The notes beneath the pieces were generated by a model. The model was given only the letters and a program-made list of their open reading frames with translations, did not search any database and had not been told where the DNA came from. Of a stretch of 64,000 nt of DNA, positions 35,688 to 43,643 are shown one piece after another. Source of the DNA: Heyndrickxia sp050281185 (lineage in GTDB: Bacteria; Bacillota; Bacilli; Bacillales; Bacillaceae_C); NCBI RefSeq assembly GCF_050281185.1, contig NZ_JBNNWS010000002.1:268012-332011 (forward strand). Reading direction: 5' to 3'. Within the stretch, counting starts at the first letter, position 1. Every line of letters starts with the position of its first letter. Both the position numbers and the translations under genes were made by a program.

Positions 35688-36503
35688 TCAAGCTCTTTCA
35701 ACGGCAATCTGAACTTCCGCAATGTACGATTCCGGATCGCCTAATTTTTCATGAGGAATGCAGATTTCACGCCTAGGCTCATTCTCTTTCATTCGATATC
35801 CATTTCTTTCGATCCATACCGCTAACTCTGTACTTGCAGTGCATCTTCTTGTTGTCGAACAATGATGGACAAGCGTAGCCATCATCGGAATTTCCGGCAA
35901 CCGTTTTACAATAAAAGGAGGGCTACTCGGCATATCATGAGTCAGCAAACGAGCCACTTCAATATCAACGTCGTCCTCGTATTCTTCACAGCCATGCCAA
36001 AGAACCATTTGGGATAAGGAAGATTGTCCAGAGTTTCCTATATGAGCATCCAACTGTTGGAAAAGCTCAGGAATTTGTCTAAGCGACGCTTTTTTACGAT
36101 AAGATAGTACGAGTTGCGACTTAACTTCTTTTACGACAACATTAAGTGAACTTAAATCTTTCCCCTCATTCTCGATGTTAGACAGACTTTCCTTGATTCG
36201 CATAAGTCTAGCCTGTTCCTTATCCAGAATAGATTGAATCTCGTTTTGCTTGATCCGAAACATCCCCCTGATTTGTTCAAGAGGAATATTCTCTCCCATC
36301 ATCTGGCGAATTTGATCCAACGAAAAACCCAATTCTTTAAACGCCAAAATACGATGGATTTGAAACATTTGGTCAGCCGAGTAATACCGGTATCCTGTAA
36401 ATTTGTCGGTATGAGCAGGATTAAGCAAATTCAATTGGTCATAGTAACGCAGTGTTTTAACGGACACTTGACTAAGCTTTGAAAACTCGCTGATTTTAAA
36501 CAT
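35688..36503 (-). CDS. MerR-family regulator with GyrI-like ligand domain
   Basis: A 271-residue BmrR/BltR-type activator. The MerR winged helix (about 1-70) reads MFKISEFSKLSQVSVKTLRYYDQLNLLNP and FTGYRYYSADQMFQIHRI; a coiled dimer helix follows (about 75-115), then a GyrI-like effector-binding domain (about 120-270). The start ATG 36503 has AAGGAGA upstream; an earlier ATG at 36521 lacks one. The promoter has the 19-bp spacer typical of MerR control. It probably activates itself and the MFS gene on binding a drug. Confidence 0.9.
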   Translation of the reverse strand: MFKISEFSKLSQVSVKTLRYYDQLNLLNPAHTDKFTGYRYYSADQMFQIHRILAFKELGFSLDQIRQMMGENIPLEQIRGMFRIKQNEIQSILDKEQARLMRIKESLSNIENEGKDLSSLNVVVKEVKSQLVLSYRKKASLRQIPELFQQLDAHIGNSGQSSLSQMVLWHGCEEYEDDVDIEVARLLTHDMPSSPPFIVKRLPEIPMMATLVHHCSTTRRCTASTELAVWIERNGYRMKENEPRREICIPHEKLGDPESYIAEVQIAVERA

Positions 36504-36554
36504 CGCCCCATCTCCTTGCATGAAAATTTCTGTTATCCTATATTTCCTTTACCG

Positions 36555-36585
36555 AGTATATCTTTCCAGTTTAGGGGAGAGTCAA
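36555..36585 (-). promoter_or_regulatory. MerR-type long-spacer promoter
   Basis: On the minus strand TTGACT (36580-36585), 19 bp, TATACT (36555-36560). The spacer CTCCCCTAAACTGGAAAGA is 2 bp longer than optimal, as in promoters that MerR proteins untwist. Confidence 0.75.
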
Positions 36586-36735
36586 GAGAATTCCAAAGAC
36601 ATGGCTCAAAATATTCCATACACAATCAAAATTTTGGGAATGAATTTGTATAAATGTAATTAAACTAGCGGGAGCAAGAATTTAAATTCCCGCTGTTGAG
36701 TAGTAACACAAGCTGAAAATAATTTCATTTCTCCA

Positions 36736-36796
36736 TTGACTTTTTGTATACAATTGTATACGATGTGAATATATCACTACGTATACAATTGTATAC
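36736..36796 (+). promoter_or_regulatory. promoter with twin 16-bp palindromic operators
   Basis: TTGACT (36736-36741), 17 bp, TACGAT (36759-36764). The perfect palindrome GTATACAATTGTATAC occurs at 36746-36761, inside the spacer and -10, and again unchanged at 36781-36796, 35 bp further and close to the ribosome binding site. Occupation of both would block the promoter. No linked gene has an obvious match for this site. Confidence 0.7.
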
Positions 36797-36815
36797 AAAG
36801 AAAAGGAGTTTTTTC

Positions 36816-37199
36816 ATGAGAAACGAAGAATACAGAGGTCATAATAAAGACAGACATCACCGTGGTGAGGGTCACAAACGAAAAGATCATCAGCGTGGTG
36901 CAAAAACGTTCCGCCGAGGAAGAGCATTAGCATTTTTAGAAATGATGAAAGTAAAACGTTCTACACTAAAACAACAGTTAGAATCACCAGAACTCCAATC
37001 TATTAATCCAATTCTAGTCGGTGAATTAAAAGCCGTTGAAATGGTCATCAACGAGTTTGTTCAATTATTTGAGCTTTATGAATTCGAAACAATGGAAACA
37101 GAGGGAAAACAAACGGAAGCGGAAGAAGTCGTTGCAGAAGAAGATATTTCTGAACCTACTACTGAGTCTCTAAACAACAATGAAAAAGAAACTGACTGA
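36816..37199 (+). CDS. unknown charged protein, His/Arg-rich N-terminus and acidic C-terminus
   Basis: A 127-residue soluble protein that I do not recognise. The first 35 residues are rich in His, Arg and Lys (NKDRHHRGEGHKRKDHQRG), a helical middle has RRGRALAFLEMMKVKRSTLKQQL and ELKAVEMVINEFVQLFELYEF, and the last about 35 residues are mostly Glu, Asp and Thr. ATG 36816 is chosen because AAAAGGAG is 7 bases upstream; an upstream in-frame ATG at 36744 would put the operators in the coding region. Expression looks tightly repressed by the twin palindromes. The middle may be a DNA-linked or oligomeric helix pair; function open. Confidence 0.75.
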   Translation: MRNEEYRGHNKDRHHRGEGHKRKDHQRGAKTFRRGRALAFLEMMKVKRSTLKQQLESPELQSINPILVGELKAVEMVINEFVQLFELYEFETMETEGKQTEAEEVVAEEDISEPTTESLNNNEKETD

Positions 37200-37275
37200 T
37201 TCCATATCAGTTCCACCAATTCTTAGCTTGATAAAAATGACAAGAATTTTTAATATGTAAATCACTTATTTACAA

Positions 37276-37291
37276 ATCTATAAAAATAGAT
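37276..37291. promoter_or_regulatory. ArsR operator 1 (ATCTAT-N4-ATAGAT)
   Basis: The inverted repeat ATCTAT AAAA ATAGAT just upstream of the ArsR start, overlapping a TATAAT-like -10. A second site of the same form is at 37649-37664. Confidence 0.55.
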
Positions 37292-37302
37292 ATAATGTTG
37301 TT

Positions 37303-37614
37303 ATGGAACCTTCACTAATCTATAAAGCATTATCAAATGATACAAGGCAACAAATTTTATTATGGTTAAAAAATCCAGAAATTTTTTTTGATGAAAAGCC
37401 TTATTTAGAACAAGGCCTTAGTTTCCAAATTGGAGTATGTGTAGGCGATATCCAATTGAAAACCGGACTGGCTCAGTCGGTAATTTCTTGTTATTTATTA
37501 ACTATGAAAAAAGCTGGATTATTAGAATCCGAACGTATTGGAAAATGGACGTATTATCGTCGAAATGAAAAAACAATACAAGAATTTTCCGAGTACGTCC
37601 AAAAAGAATTATAA
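37303..37614 (+). CDS. ArsR-family regulator, cassette 1
   Basis: A 103-residue winged-helix repressor. It shows IYKALSNDTRQQILLWLKNPE, GVCVGDIQLKTGLAQSVISCYLLTMKKAGLLESERIGKWTYYRRNE. The recognition helix is LAQSVISCYLLTMKKAG. The single Cys in GVCVGD is shared with the second ArsR (43165-43479), but there is no CxC metal site. It lies upstream of an MFS gene with two operator-like repeats around it, and probably represses itself and the MFS gene. Confidence 0.9.
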   Translation: MEPSLIYKALSNDTRQQILLWLKNPEIFFDEKPYLEQGLSFQIGVCVGDIQLKTGLAQSVISCYLLTMKKAGLLESERIGKWTYYRRNEKTIQEFSEYVQKEL

Positions 37615-37648
37615 ATAGAAAGGAGGATTTCTTTTTTTAATCCATTAT

Positions 37649-37664
37649 ATCTATTTATATAGAT
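37649..37664. promoter_or_regulatory. ArsR operator 2 (ATCTAT-N4-ATAGAT)
   Basis: ATCTAT TTAT ATAGAT in the gap between the ArsR gene and the MFS gene, extended to ATATCTAT..ATAGATAT. The same half-sites and 4-bp spacing as at 37276-37291. Confidence 0.55.
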
Positions 37665-37759
37665 ATTTGTTTTTGTGTCTACATAAATGTTAACTTTACT
37701 AAATAAAGAAATTTGTTTTCAAACTTAAAAGATCTATATACGAATGGAGTTTTTTATAA

Positions 37760-38935
37760 ATGAAAAAAGTAAGCCCTCTATTTATTCTAGTGCTAGCATT
37801 AGGTGTATTTGGAATTATTACAACAGAGATGAGTATTGTCGGAGTATTACCACAAATCGCTCAAAAATTTGCGATTTCAACTTCACAAGCTGGCTTGTTA
37901 GTAAGTATTTTTGCTTTAGTTGTCGCTATCTCTGGACCATTTTTAATCCTATTAGTGTCTGGAATTAATCGTAAACTCCTTTTATTAACAGCGATATTTA
38001 TTTTCGTTATTTCTAATATTATTTATGCTTATACAACACATTTTGAAGTTATGCTGATTTTTCGTATTCTACCTGCTGCTCTTCATCCGATATTCTTTTC
38101 AATAGCTCTTGTAACTGCAGCTAAACTTGTCCCCCCAGAAAAAAGCAATCAAGCAGTTACGAAGGTTTTCATGGGAATTACAGTTGGATTTGCTTTAGGT
38201 GTACCATTGACTTCTTATCTTGCAGAACAGTTTTCATTAGAAATTGCTTTCTTGTTTGGAGCGATTGTCAATGCTTTTGCCTTTATAGGAATATTAATTT
38301 TGCTTCCTTCTATGCCCGTTAAAGAAAAAATGTCCTTTGGTAAGCAAATTAGTGTATTGCGTAAACCAGGATTATGGTTAAATATTGCAGCTGTTGTATT
38401 TATTTTTGCAGCCATGTTTTCGGTATATAGTTACTTTGCTGAGTACCTTTCAAGAGTAACCTACATGAATGGCACTCTCATTAGTGTCATGTTACTAATA
38501 TTTGGTGTAATTATGATTGCAGGCAATTCTTTGTTTGGAGTTTTTTTACAAAAAAGCATAGTAAATACCGTGATCTCATTTCCAATTTTATATTTAATTG
38601 TTTATTTATTGGTCTATAATTTAGGATCTTATTTCATTCCAATGATATTTATGGTATTTATTTGGGGAATCGTACATTCTGGTGGTTTAATTGTTGGTCA
38701 AACATGGTTAATAAGTGAGGCAAAGGAAGCTCCTGAATTTGGCAATAGCTTATTCGTTTCGTTTTCAAATCTTGGAATTACTTTAGGAACCTCTATTGGC
38801 GGCTGGGTTATTTCTCAATTAGGAATTCACCAACTTATTTGGAGCGGTCTCATATTTTCACTGCTTTCTCTTTTATTGATAGTAATTAAAATAAAATTTT
38901 TCAGCTCTAGTAATCAGCTATCGCTTTCAAACTAA
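37760..38935 (+). CDS. MFS (DHA1-type) transporter, cassette 1
   Basis: A 391-residue twelve-helix efflux-type transporter. Typical features are LGVFGIITTEMSIVGVLPQIAQKF in helix 1, QAGLLVSIFALVVAISGPFL and a modified motif A, and FMGITVGFALGVPLTSYLAEQFSLEIAFLFGAIV in helices 5-6. It follows the ArsR gene by 145 bp with its own operator-like site. It has the same family layout as the MFS at 43644-44822. The substrate is unknown. Confidence 0.88.
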   Translation: MKKVSPLFILVLALGVFGIITTEMSIVGVLPQIAQKFAISTSQAGLLVSIFALVVAISGPFLILLVSGINRKLLLLTAIFIFVISNIIYAYTTHFEVMLIFRILPAALHPIFFSIALVTAAKLVPPEKSNQAVTKVFMGITVGFALGVPLTSYLAEQFSLEIAFLFGAIVNAFAFIGILILLPSMPVKEKMSFGKQISVLRKPGLWLNIAAVVFIFAAMFSVYSYFAEYLSRVTYMNGTLISVMLLIFGVIMIAGNSLFGVFLQKSIVNTVISFPILYLIVYLLVYNLGSYFIPMIFMVFIWGIVHSGGLIVGQTWLISEAKEAPEFGNSLFVSFSNLGITLGTSIGGWVISQLGIHQLIWSGLIFSLLSLLLIVIKIKFFSSSNQLSLSN

Positions 38936-38958
38936 AATAACTTTATAAAGCGATAGAC

Positions 38959-38989
38959 AAACCCCTTAGATAAAATATCTAAGGGGTTT
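38959..38989. terminator. bidirectional terminator between convergent genes
   Basis: AAACCCCTTAGATA / TATCTAAGGGGTTT with a 3-base loop, between the MFS gene and the leftward PhzF-like gene. Confidence 0.75.
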
Positions 38990-39012
38990 GATACATTCAT
39001 AGAAAAGTTTTT

Positions 39013-39900
39013 TTACATTGTGATTATGATTTTCTGGACAAATACAGCAGTTCCAGAAATGGCAATGCTGATTTCTTCTTCAGCATCTACATGAACAATT
39101 ACCCTTCCATCTTTGCCAATTTCTTGACCTTGTTCTACGACTAAATCGTATTTTTCTTTACATTTTTGTTTTACATATTTAGCAATGTAGGCACCCATCA
39201 CACCAGAGGCTGTTCCAGTAACCGGGTCTTCAATTGTACCTGCGTACGGTGATGAGAAGTGTCTTGCATGTAAATCTGCATCTTTACTTAGTGCATTAAA
39301 ACAAAAAGGATGCACTGATGATTCCGGCATTTCTTTCAAGATTTCAGGAAAACAAGCAGTTTCGGGTTTCATTTGTTTAAATACATTGATATCTAAAATT
39401 GGTAAACATAATGTCCACTGACCAGTATTCCCATACATAATTGGGTATCTTGTATCAATCATTGATACAGGAATATTCAAACTTCTAGCTAGATCAGCTT
39501 TCGAACCTTCAAAAGCTACAAATTGTGGCTCTGCATGTTGCATACGAATTTTAGTTTGTCCGCCTTCTTTGGTGACATTCACAGGAAGTACACCAGCCAA
39601 TGTTTCAATCAAATAGCTTTCTTTTAAAGGAAGGATACCTTGATCCAGCAACATTGCCATTGAAGCCATTGTAGCATGTCCACAAAGTGGTGTTTCGTAA
39701 CCCGGTGTAAAATAACGGATACGAATATCTGCAATATCTGATTTCATAGGAAATGCACATTCATTAAATCCAACTGCTTTTGCGATTTGTTGCATTTCTT
39801 CTGTTGATAAATTCCCCTCGTTAAGCACAATTCCAGCTGGATTTCCTTTTCCAGGCTGTGTTGTAAATGCGTCATAATGATATACAACTTTTTCTTTCAA
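39013..39900 (-). CDS. PhzF-family isomerase-like protein
   Basis: A 295-residue member of the PhzF/diaminopimelate-epimerase-like fold. The catalytic Glu lies in AVGFNECAFP near residue 47; GHATMASM and the C-terminal DPVTGTASGVMGAYI are the other family marks. PhzF in phenazine makers isomerises DHHA, but most homologues in Bacillus lie outside such clusters and have unknown substrates. The start is TTG with GGGGGAT upstream. It is alone on its transcript. Confidence 0.9.
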   Translation of the reverse strand: MKEKVVYHYDAFTTQPGKGNPAGIVLNEGNLSTEEMQQIAKAVGFNECAFPMKSDIADIRIRYFTPGYETPLCGHATMASMAMLLDQGILPLKESYLIETLAGVLPVNVTKEGGQTKIRMQHAEPQFVAFEGSKADLARSLNIPVSMIDTRYPIMYGNTGQWTLCLPILDINVFKQMKPETACFPEILKEMPESSVHPFCFNALSKDADLHARHFSSPYAGTIEDPVTGTASGVMGAYIAKYVKQKCKEKYDLVVEQGQEIGKDGRVIVHVDAEEEISIAISGTAVFVQKIIITM

Positions 39901-39993
39901 GATGTATCCCCCTATATATGTATATAGTTATCTATTATGTATTTTATTTCATCTTTTAATGTCATCTGTAGAGGATGATACCATCAGCCAGCA

Positions 39994-40247
39994 TTTTTTT
40001 ATTTAGGCTGTTTTCGTAAACTTTGTTGCTCTTGAACAAGGAGTGGTTGATTTCCACTCCAGGATGCTCGCTTTCCGCGGGGCGGGCGGTGAGCCTCCTC
40101 GGAGCACAGCTCCTGCGGGGTCTCACCTGTCCTGCTGATCCCGCAGGAGTCTCGCACCTTCCGTTCCAATCAACCTGTATATGAACAGTTTGCGTTTTCA
40201 AAACATATTTCAAAAACAACAATCTTTTAAAGAAGAGCCTTTATTTA
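39994..40247. repeat. MITE-like Bacillaceae repeat with GC-rich core
   Basis: Terminal inverted repeats are TATTTAGGCTGTTTTCGTAA..TTTGTTGCT on the left and the complement of AACAACAATC..AGAGCCTTTATTTA on the right, with mismatches. The core, about 130 bases around CGCTTTCCGCGGGGCGGGCG, is much richer in GC than its surroundings and folds on itself (CTCCTGCGGG / CCCGCAGGAG). It contains no gene. This family is common between genes in Bacillaceae. The right end includes the stop codon of the small gene at 40241. Confidence 0.75.
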
Positions 40248-40411
40248 TTACAAGCATTAGTTGGTTCATCACCGAATATTTTTGCAAATGTATTAGAAAT
40301 TCCCTGTGCTCCTAAACACATTTTATATTCTAATTTATCAGGTATTCCATAATGCAGAACTATACTGGCTATTATAACAACTGAAGCCACTGCAAATAAT
40401 ATTCTCTTCAC
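40241..40411 (-). CDS. small signal/anchor peptide protein, unknown
   Basis: A 56-residue protein with one N-terminal hydrophobic helix (ILFAVASVVIIASIVLHYG) and a short outside tail with two Cys (MCLGAQ and NACNK). GTG 40411 is preferred because GGGAG is 5 bases upstream. The last codons and stop lie in the terminal repeat of the MITE-like element, so the original gene may have been longer. Function unknown. Confidence 0.55.
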   Translation of the reverse strand: MKRILFAVASVVIIASIVLHYGIPDKLEYKMCLGAQGISNTFAKIFGDEPTNACNK

Positions 40412-40566
40412 TCTAACTCCCTCTTCCAACAAGTATTTTTTTCCATTAATACCATATCAAAGATTTACTAAGGTCGTAAATACAGTGATAGATTGATAAA
40501 CATATCAGACTTTAATCTTAGTTAAGAAAAATATCTGCAAAAGCCTCTTTCTCGATTTTAGATGGT

Positions 40567-40713
40567 TTAAAGAAAAGCAAACGAGTTAATGATCGCTGTA
40601 ATAATTGCACAGCAACCTAATAAAATTACCCACCTTGCCCATTTATTTTCGATACCCTTACGTTTACTTACAAGCAATGAGACAAAACTGATAATTAACA
40701 ATACTATTGCCAA
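40567..40713 (-). CDS. 48-residue two-helix membrane protein
   Basis: Not a known gene. TTG start with AGGA 7 bases upstream gives a protein with two TM helices: AIVLLIISFVSLLVSK, the basic loop RKGIENKWARW, and VILLGCCAIITAIINSFAFL. An ATG at 40729 is in another frame, so either the TTG is used or a single-base shift has occurred. The sequence before the start (AGGAATGATATTTGG) is repeated at 40896-40918 behind the ABC permease, so this gene seems to have been part of a duplicated permease/small-protein unit. Confidence 0.55.
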   Translation of the reverse strand: MAIVLLIISFVSLLVSKRKGIENKWARWVILLGCCAIITAIINSFAFL

Positions 40714-41040
40714 ATATCATTCCTGACATGATACCTATTTTCATTTCTTATACTCATTTTTCATCTAATAAATCATGTCTATTATTATAAAAATTTCCAA
40801 TGGAAGTATAAACTTTTATAAGCATTCTAGAGTTATATTTTTTTACTTTAAATCAATGCGTTCAATATTACTAATAGCAAACGCAACAATACACCAAATA
40901 TCATTCCTGATATGATATCTATTATCACTTCTTATGCTCCTTATTTTATCTATTAAATCATTTCTATCTTAATAAAAATATCCAAAGTAAGTTTTTTAAA
41001 TTTTTTAATCATTCTAGAGTTATATTATTCCAAAAAGGCA
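40714..41040. repeat. tandem duplication of the permease 3' end and intergenic region
   Basis: The block 40711-40890 and the block from 40895 to about 41110 match over most of their length: both start with AAATATCATTCCTGA, both contain CATTCTAGAGTTATATT, and both lead into the permease end (AAATCAATGCGTTCAATATT against AAATCAATACGTTCAATATT). Copy 1 is diverged and cut short. Confidence 0.65.
40848..40893 (-). pseudogene. 3' remnant of a duplicated ABC permease gene
   Basis: On the minus strand this reads IVAFAISNIERIDLK then stop, matching the end of the intact permease (IVVFAIRNIERIDLD). It is joined directly to a copy of the 5' region of the 48-residue gene. All upstream coding sequence of the copy is gone. 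Confidence 0.65.
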
Positions 41041-41063
41041 TCCGACTGCTGAGCAACCAGCAC

Positions 41064-41798
41064 TTAATCTAAATCAATACGTTCAATATTCCGAATCGCA
41101 AATACAACAATACCAAGAGCAACTACTGCCAAGGCAAGCGGAATATAAATAATATTAGCTAATGAGAAATTCGGACCTGCTGATTGGCATGTCACCATAA
41201 CAATTAAAAGTGAAGAAGTAATCGTTGCTGGTATCGAATATTTTCTCATCCCAAAATATAGCGGTACTAGTGCTGCCACTGCAGTCGTTAAACTAAACAT
41301 AATTATTTTTATTATCTCTGCCAAAAGTTCGTTCGAGGTTAAACTCACTGCAGATGTAAAATGAAAGATTTGATTCAATCCAATAAAACCAAGGCTCGCC
41401 ACTATATGAGAAATTGTCATTGCAATAAATGTTACACAAACAATAATAATCAATTTCGCACTAAGAATTTTTTTACGATTGATTGGATAAGAAAACATGA
41501 TAAGGATCGTTCGATTCTTAAATTCATTGATTATCATTTTTGAAATAAGTACAGCGGAAAATACTATAAAAGTACCTCTAACACTTGCTCCACTTATCGT
41601 AAAAATTCCCGATATATCTTTTAACATTTTGGTATCTTCACTTTTTTCAACTACAGAAATCATACATAATAAACCGAGAATGATTATATTTGCAAGAATA
41701 GTACCTTTGACAAACCATCCTATTTTATTCTTTTTTAATTCAAGTCTTATTAAATGAAACAAAATAATCGGCTCCTTGACTTTTATTATGTTACTCAA
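41064..41798 (-). CDS. ABC-2 type transporter permease, second module
   Basis: A 244-residue six-helix membrane protein. It resembles the permease at 24687-25391 at matching places: LIRLELKKNKIGWFVKG, KMIINEFKNRTILIMFSYPINRKKILSAKL and LVPLYFGMRKYSIPATITSS. It partners the ATPase 26 bp upstream. Likely function is immunity or detoxification against a membrane-active peptide (inferred from family). The C-terminal IRNIERIDLD is also present as a fragment further downstream. Confidence 0.87.
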   Translation of the reverse strand: MSNIIKVKEPIILFHLIRLELKKNKIGWFVKGTILANIIILGLLCMISVVEKSEDTKMLKDISGIFTISGASVRGTFIVFSAVLISKMIINEFKNRTILIMFSYPINRKKILSAKLIIIVCVTFIAMTISHIVASLGFIGLNQIFHFTSAVSLTSNELLAEIIKIIMFSLTTAVAALVPLYFGMRKYSIPATITSSLLIVMVTCQSAGPNFSLANIIYIPLALAVVALGIVVFAIRNIERIDLD

Positions 41799-41824
41799 TT
41801 ATTACTTATTCCTTTTGCCAAAAG

Positions 41825-42748
41825 TTAACTCACGACCTGGTCTAACTCGACTTTTTTGATAAAATACTCTTCTAATGTTGTCCGTTTTTTATCAATAGAC
41901 TCAATATTGATATCTTCAAGTATTAATGTCTTAGAAATAGATGATTGAGGCACTTCTGTAGCATAGATGCGAATGGTTTGATCATCAACTACCTTAAAGT
42001 TATTAATACCTAATTTATCATGCAGCACCATAGCGGCTTTTCTTTGATTGCTGGTCACCAATTCTATATACTCTGTATTTCTCGCCTCTATCGAATTCAT
42101 AGACGCTTCCTCAATCAGTTTCCCGCCTTTAATGACACCGATCGTGTCTGCGATCTGCTCAATCTCACCAATAATGTGGCTGGAAAGGAGCAAGGTCATA
42201 CCGTATTCCTGATTAAGCATCTTGAATAACTTTCTCATAGACTTAATCCCAGCAGGATCCAGTCCATTAATGGGCTCATCTAGAATCACGAATTCGGGCT
42301 TTGTGATAATCGCTCTGGCGACACAAAGACGCTGTCTCATCCCTAATGAAAAGTCTTTTGGCAGCTTATTCTCAACATTTTCAAGACCCACCCGATCCAA
42401 AGCATCACGAATCGCCTGTTTGCTGTGGTATCCCATATAAGCACAATGCAGTTCTAAATTTTCCCGCGCAGTCATTATCTCATAAAAAATGGGGTATTCG
42501 ATCATACTCCCTATTCTCTTCAAATAATCGAAAGAATCATGTTTGAGCGGTTTTCCGAAGATAGTGATCTCGCCATGCGAAGGCTTGATCATATTGGTTA
42601 GCATCTTCATAATGGTTGACTTACCTGCACCATTCGGTCCAAGAAATCCATAAATCTCACCTTGTCTAATATTCATTGTTACATCGGACACAACATCATG
42701 CCCTTGGAAAGTTTTTGTTAAATTTCTTGTCTGTACAACATAGTCCAT
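41825..42748 (-). CDS. ABC transporter ATP-binding protein, second module
   Basis: A 307-residue ATPase, the same length as the one at 25384-26307 and alike throughout. Walker A GPNGAGKST, signature SLGMRQRLCVARA, Walker B FVILDEPINGLDPAG, LLSSHIIGE. The C-terminal extension of bacitracin/lantibiotic-type ATPases is present. GAGGAGGG precedes the ATG. No two-component system is adjacent, but an OmpR-type direct repeat lies upstream. Confidence 0.93.
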   Translation of the reverse strand: MDYVVQTRNLTKTFQGHDVVSDVTMNIRQGEIYGFLGPNGAGKSTIMKMLTNMIKPSHGEITIFGKPLKHDSFDYLKRIGSMIEYPIFYEIMTARENLELHCAYMGYHSKQAIRDALDRVGLENVENKLPKDFSLGMRQRLCVARAIITKPEFVILDEPINGLDPAGIKSMRKLFKMLNQEYGMTLLLSSHIIGEIEQIADTIGVIKGGKLIEEASMNSIEARNTEYIELVTSNQRKAAMVLHDKLGINNFKVVDDQTIRIYATEVPQSSISKTLILEDINIESIDKKRTTLEEYFIKKVELDQVVS

Positions 42749-42815
42749 GATGACCCTCCTCGTTCTCTAACTGTTTTCAGTCTAGCAAGCGTCCCTTGCT
42801 TTTTTCTGTCTTAAA

Positions 42816-42837
42816 TCTTACGAAAATCTTAAGAAAA
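42816..42837. promoter_or_regulatory. OmpR-type direct repeat upstream of the second ABC module
   Basis: TCTTACGAAAA and TCTTAAGAAAA are adjacent with an 11-bp period. They lie 68 bp before the ATPase start. The remaining gap to 43072 shows no other clear signal. Confidence 0.5.
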
Positions 42838-43072
42838 CAGTGAACCACTTTTGAAGGTTCAATGACGTTTTTCAAACGGTATGAATTGTATTGAATGTCT
42901 CCTTGCATTTCTACTTTATAAATTTACTTTCGCCATTACAAACTAGTAATACATTTATAATGACTCCAATACCCTTTATTTTCACATAACCTAGTAAACT
43001 TTCAAGCATATTTGAATCCAAAAATAGAATCACGCAACTGCATTTTCTACTTCAAACCTTCTACACAAAAAA

Positions 43073-43110
43073 AATAACCTCTTAAAGGAACAATATCCTG
43101 AGAGGTTATT
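43073..43110 (-). terminator. terminator of the second ArsR gene
   Basis: AATAACCTCT / AGAGGTTATT around an 18-base loop; on the minus strand TTTTTTTTG follows. Confidence 0.75.
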
Positions 43111-43164
43111 CTTATCAAAATTTATTAATGATATTCACATCAAGTCTAGATGTTAGAAGTGTAA

Positions 43165-43479
43165 TCACAGATTTTCTTTAAAAAACTCTACCATTTTTTG
43201 AATGGTGTCTTCATTTCTTCGATAATATGTCCACTGACCATGTCTTGTAGACTCTAATAATCCGGCTTTTTGCATCATAGAAAGATATTGAGAAATGGTC
43301 GATTGAGAAAGATTTGCTTTTTCTTGAATATCTCCTACACATACACCGCCTTTTTCATTAATGTTCTTTGATAAGTGAGCAGTTGGTTTATCAAAGTGTT
43401 TCTCAGGTTCTTTCAACCATTCCATAATATCTAAACGAGTGTCATTTGAAAGGGCTTTAAAAATTTCTTTTTTATTCAT
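43165..43479 (-). CDS. ArsR-family regulator, cassette 2
   Basis: A 104-residue winged-helix repressor closely related to the protein at 37303-37614: IFKALSNDTRLDIMEWLKEPEKHFDKP, GGVCVGDIQEKANLSQSTISQYLSMMQKAGLLESTRHGQWTYYRRNE. The recognition helix LSQSTISQYLSMMQKAG differs from cassette 1 at two central places (T for V, Q for C), which fits its different operator. It is divergent from an MFS gene with operators in between. Confidence 0.92.
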   Translation of the reverse strand: MNKKEIFKALSNDTRLDIMEWLKEPEKHFDKPTAHLSKNINEKGGVCVGDIQEKANLSQSTISQYLSMMQKAGLLESTRHGQWTYYRRNEDTIQKMVEFFKENL

Positions 43480-43545
43480 ACCCTCATATTAATCGGCTAT
43501 TTACGATATGTCAATTAATCTAATTATACGCCCAGGATTTTTATT

Positions 43546-43574
43546 TTGACATATCGGTATAAACCGATTAATAT
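43546..43574 (+). promoter_or_regulatory. MFS promoter with ArsR operator in the spacer (ATCGGT-N4-ACCGAT)
   Basis: TTGACA (43546-43551), 17 bp, TAATAT (43569-43574). The spacer holds ATCGGTATAAACCGAT (43553-43568), an inverted repeat of 6-4-6 form. Related half-sites (AATCGGC; ATATCGGTATTTCTCGATAT) occur near 43492 and 43595. Confidence 0.7.
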
Positions 43575-43643
43575 GGTGAATTGAGATTATATATATCGGT
43601 ATTTCTCGATATTTAAAAATTTAAAAATGCGGAGGTACTATTA

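Noticed and set aside
39962..40222. 86-codon minus frame with many Arg and Pro residues
   Set aside because: It lies inside the GC-rich core of the MITE-like repeat, has no clear ribosome binding site, and its composition is explained by the repeat.
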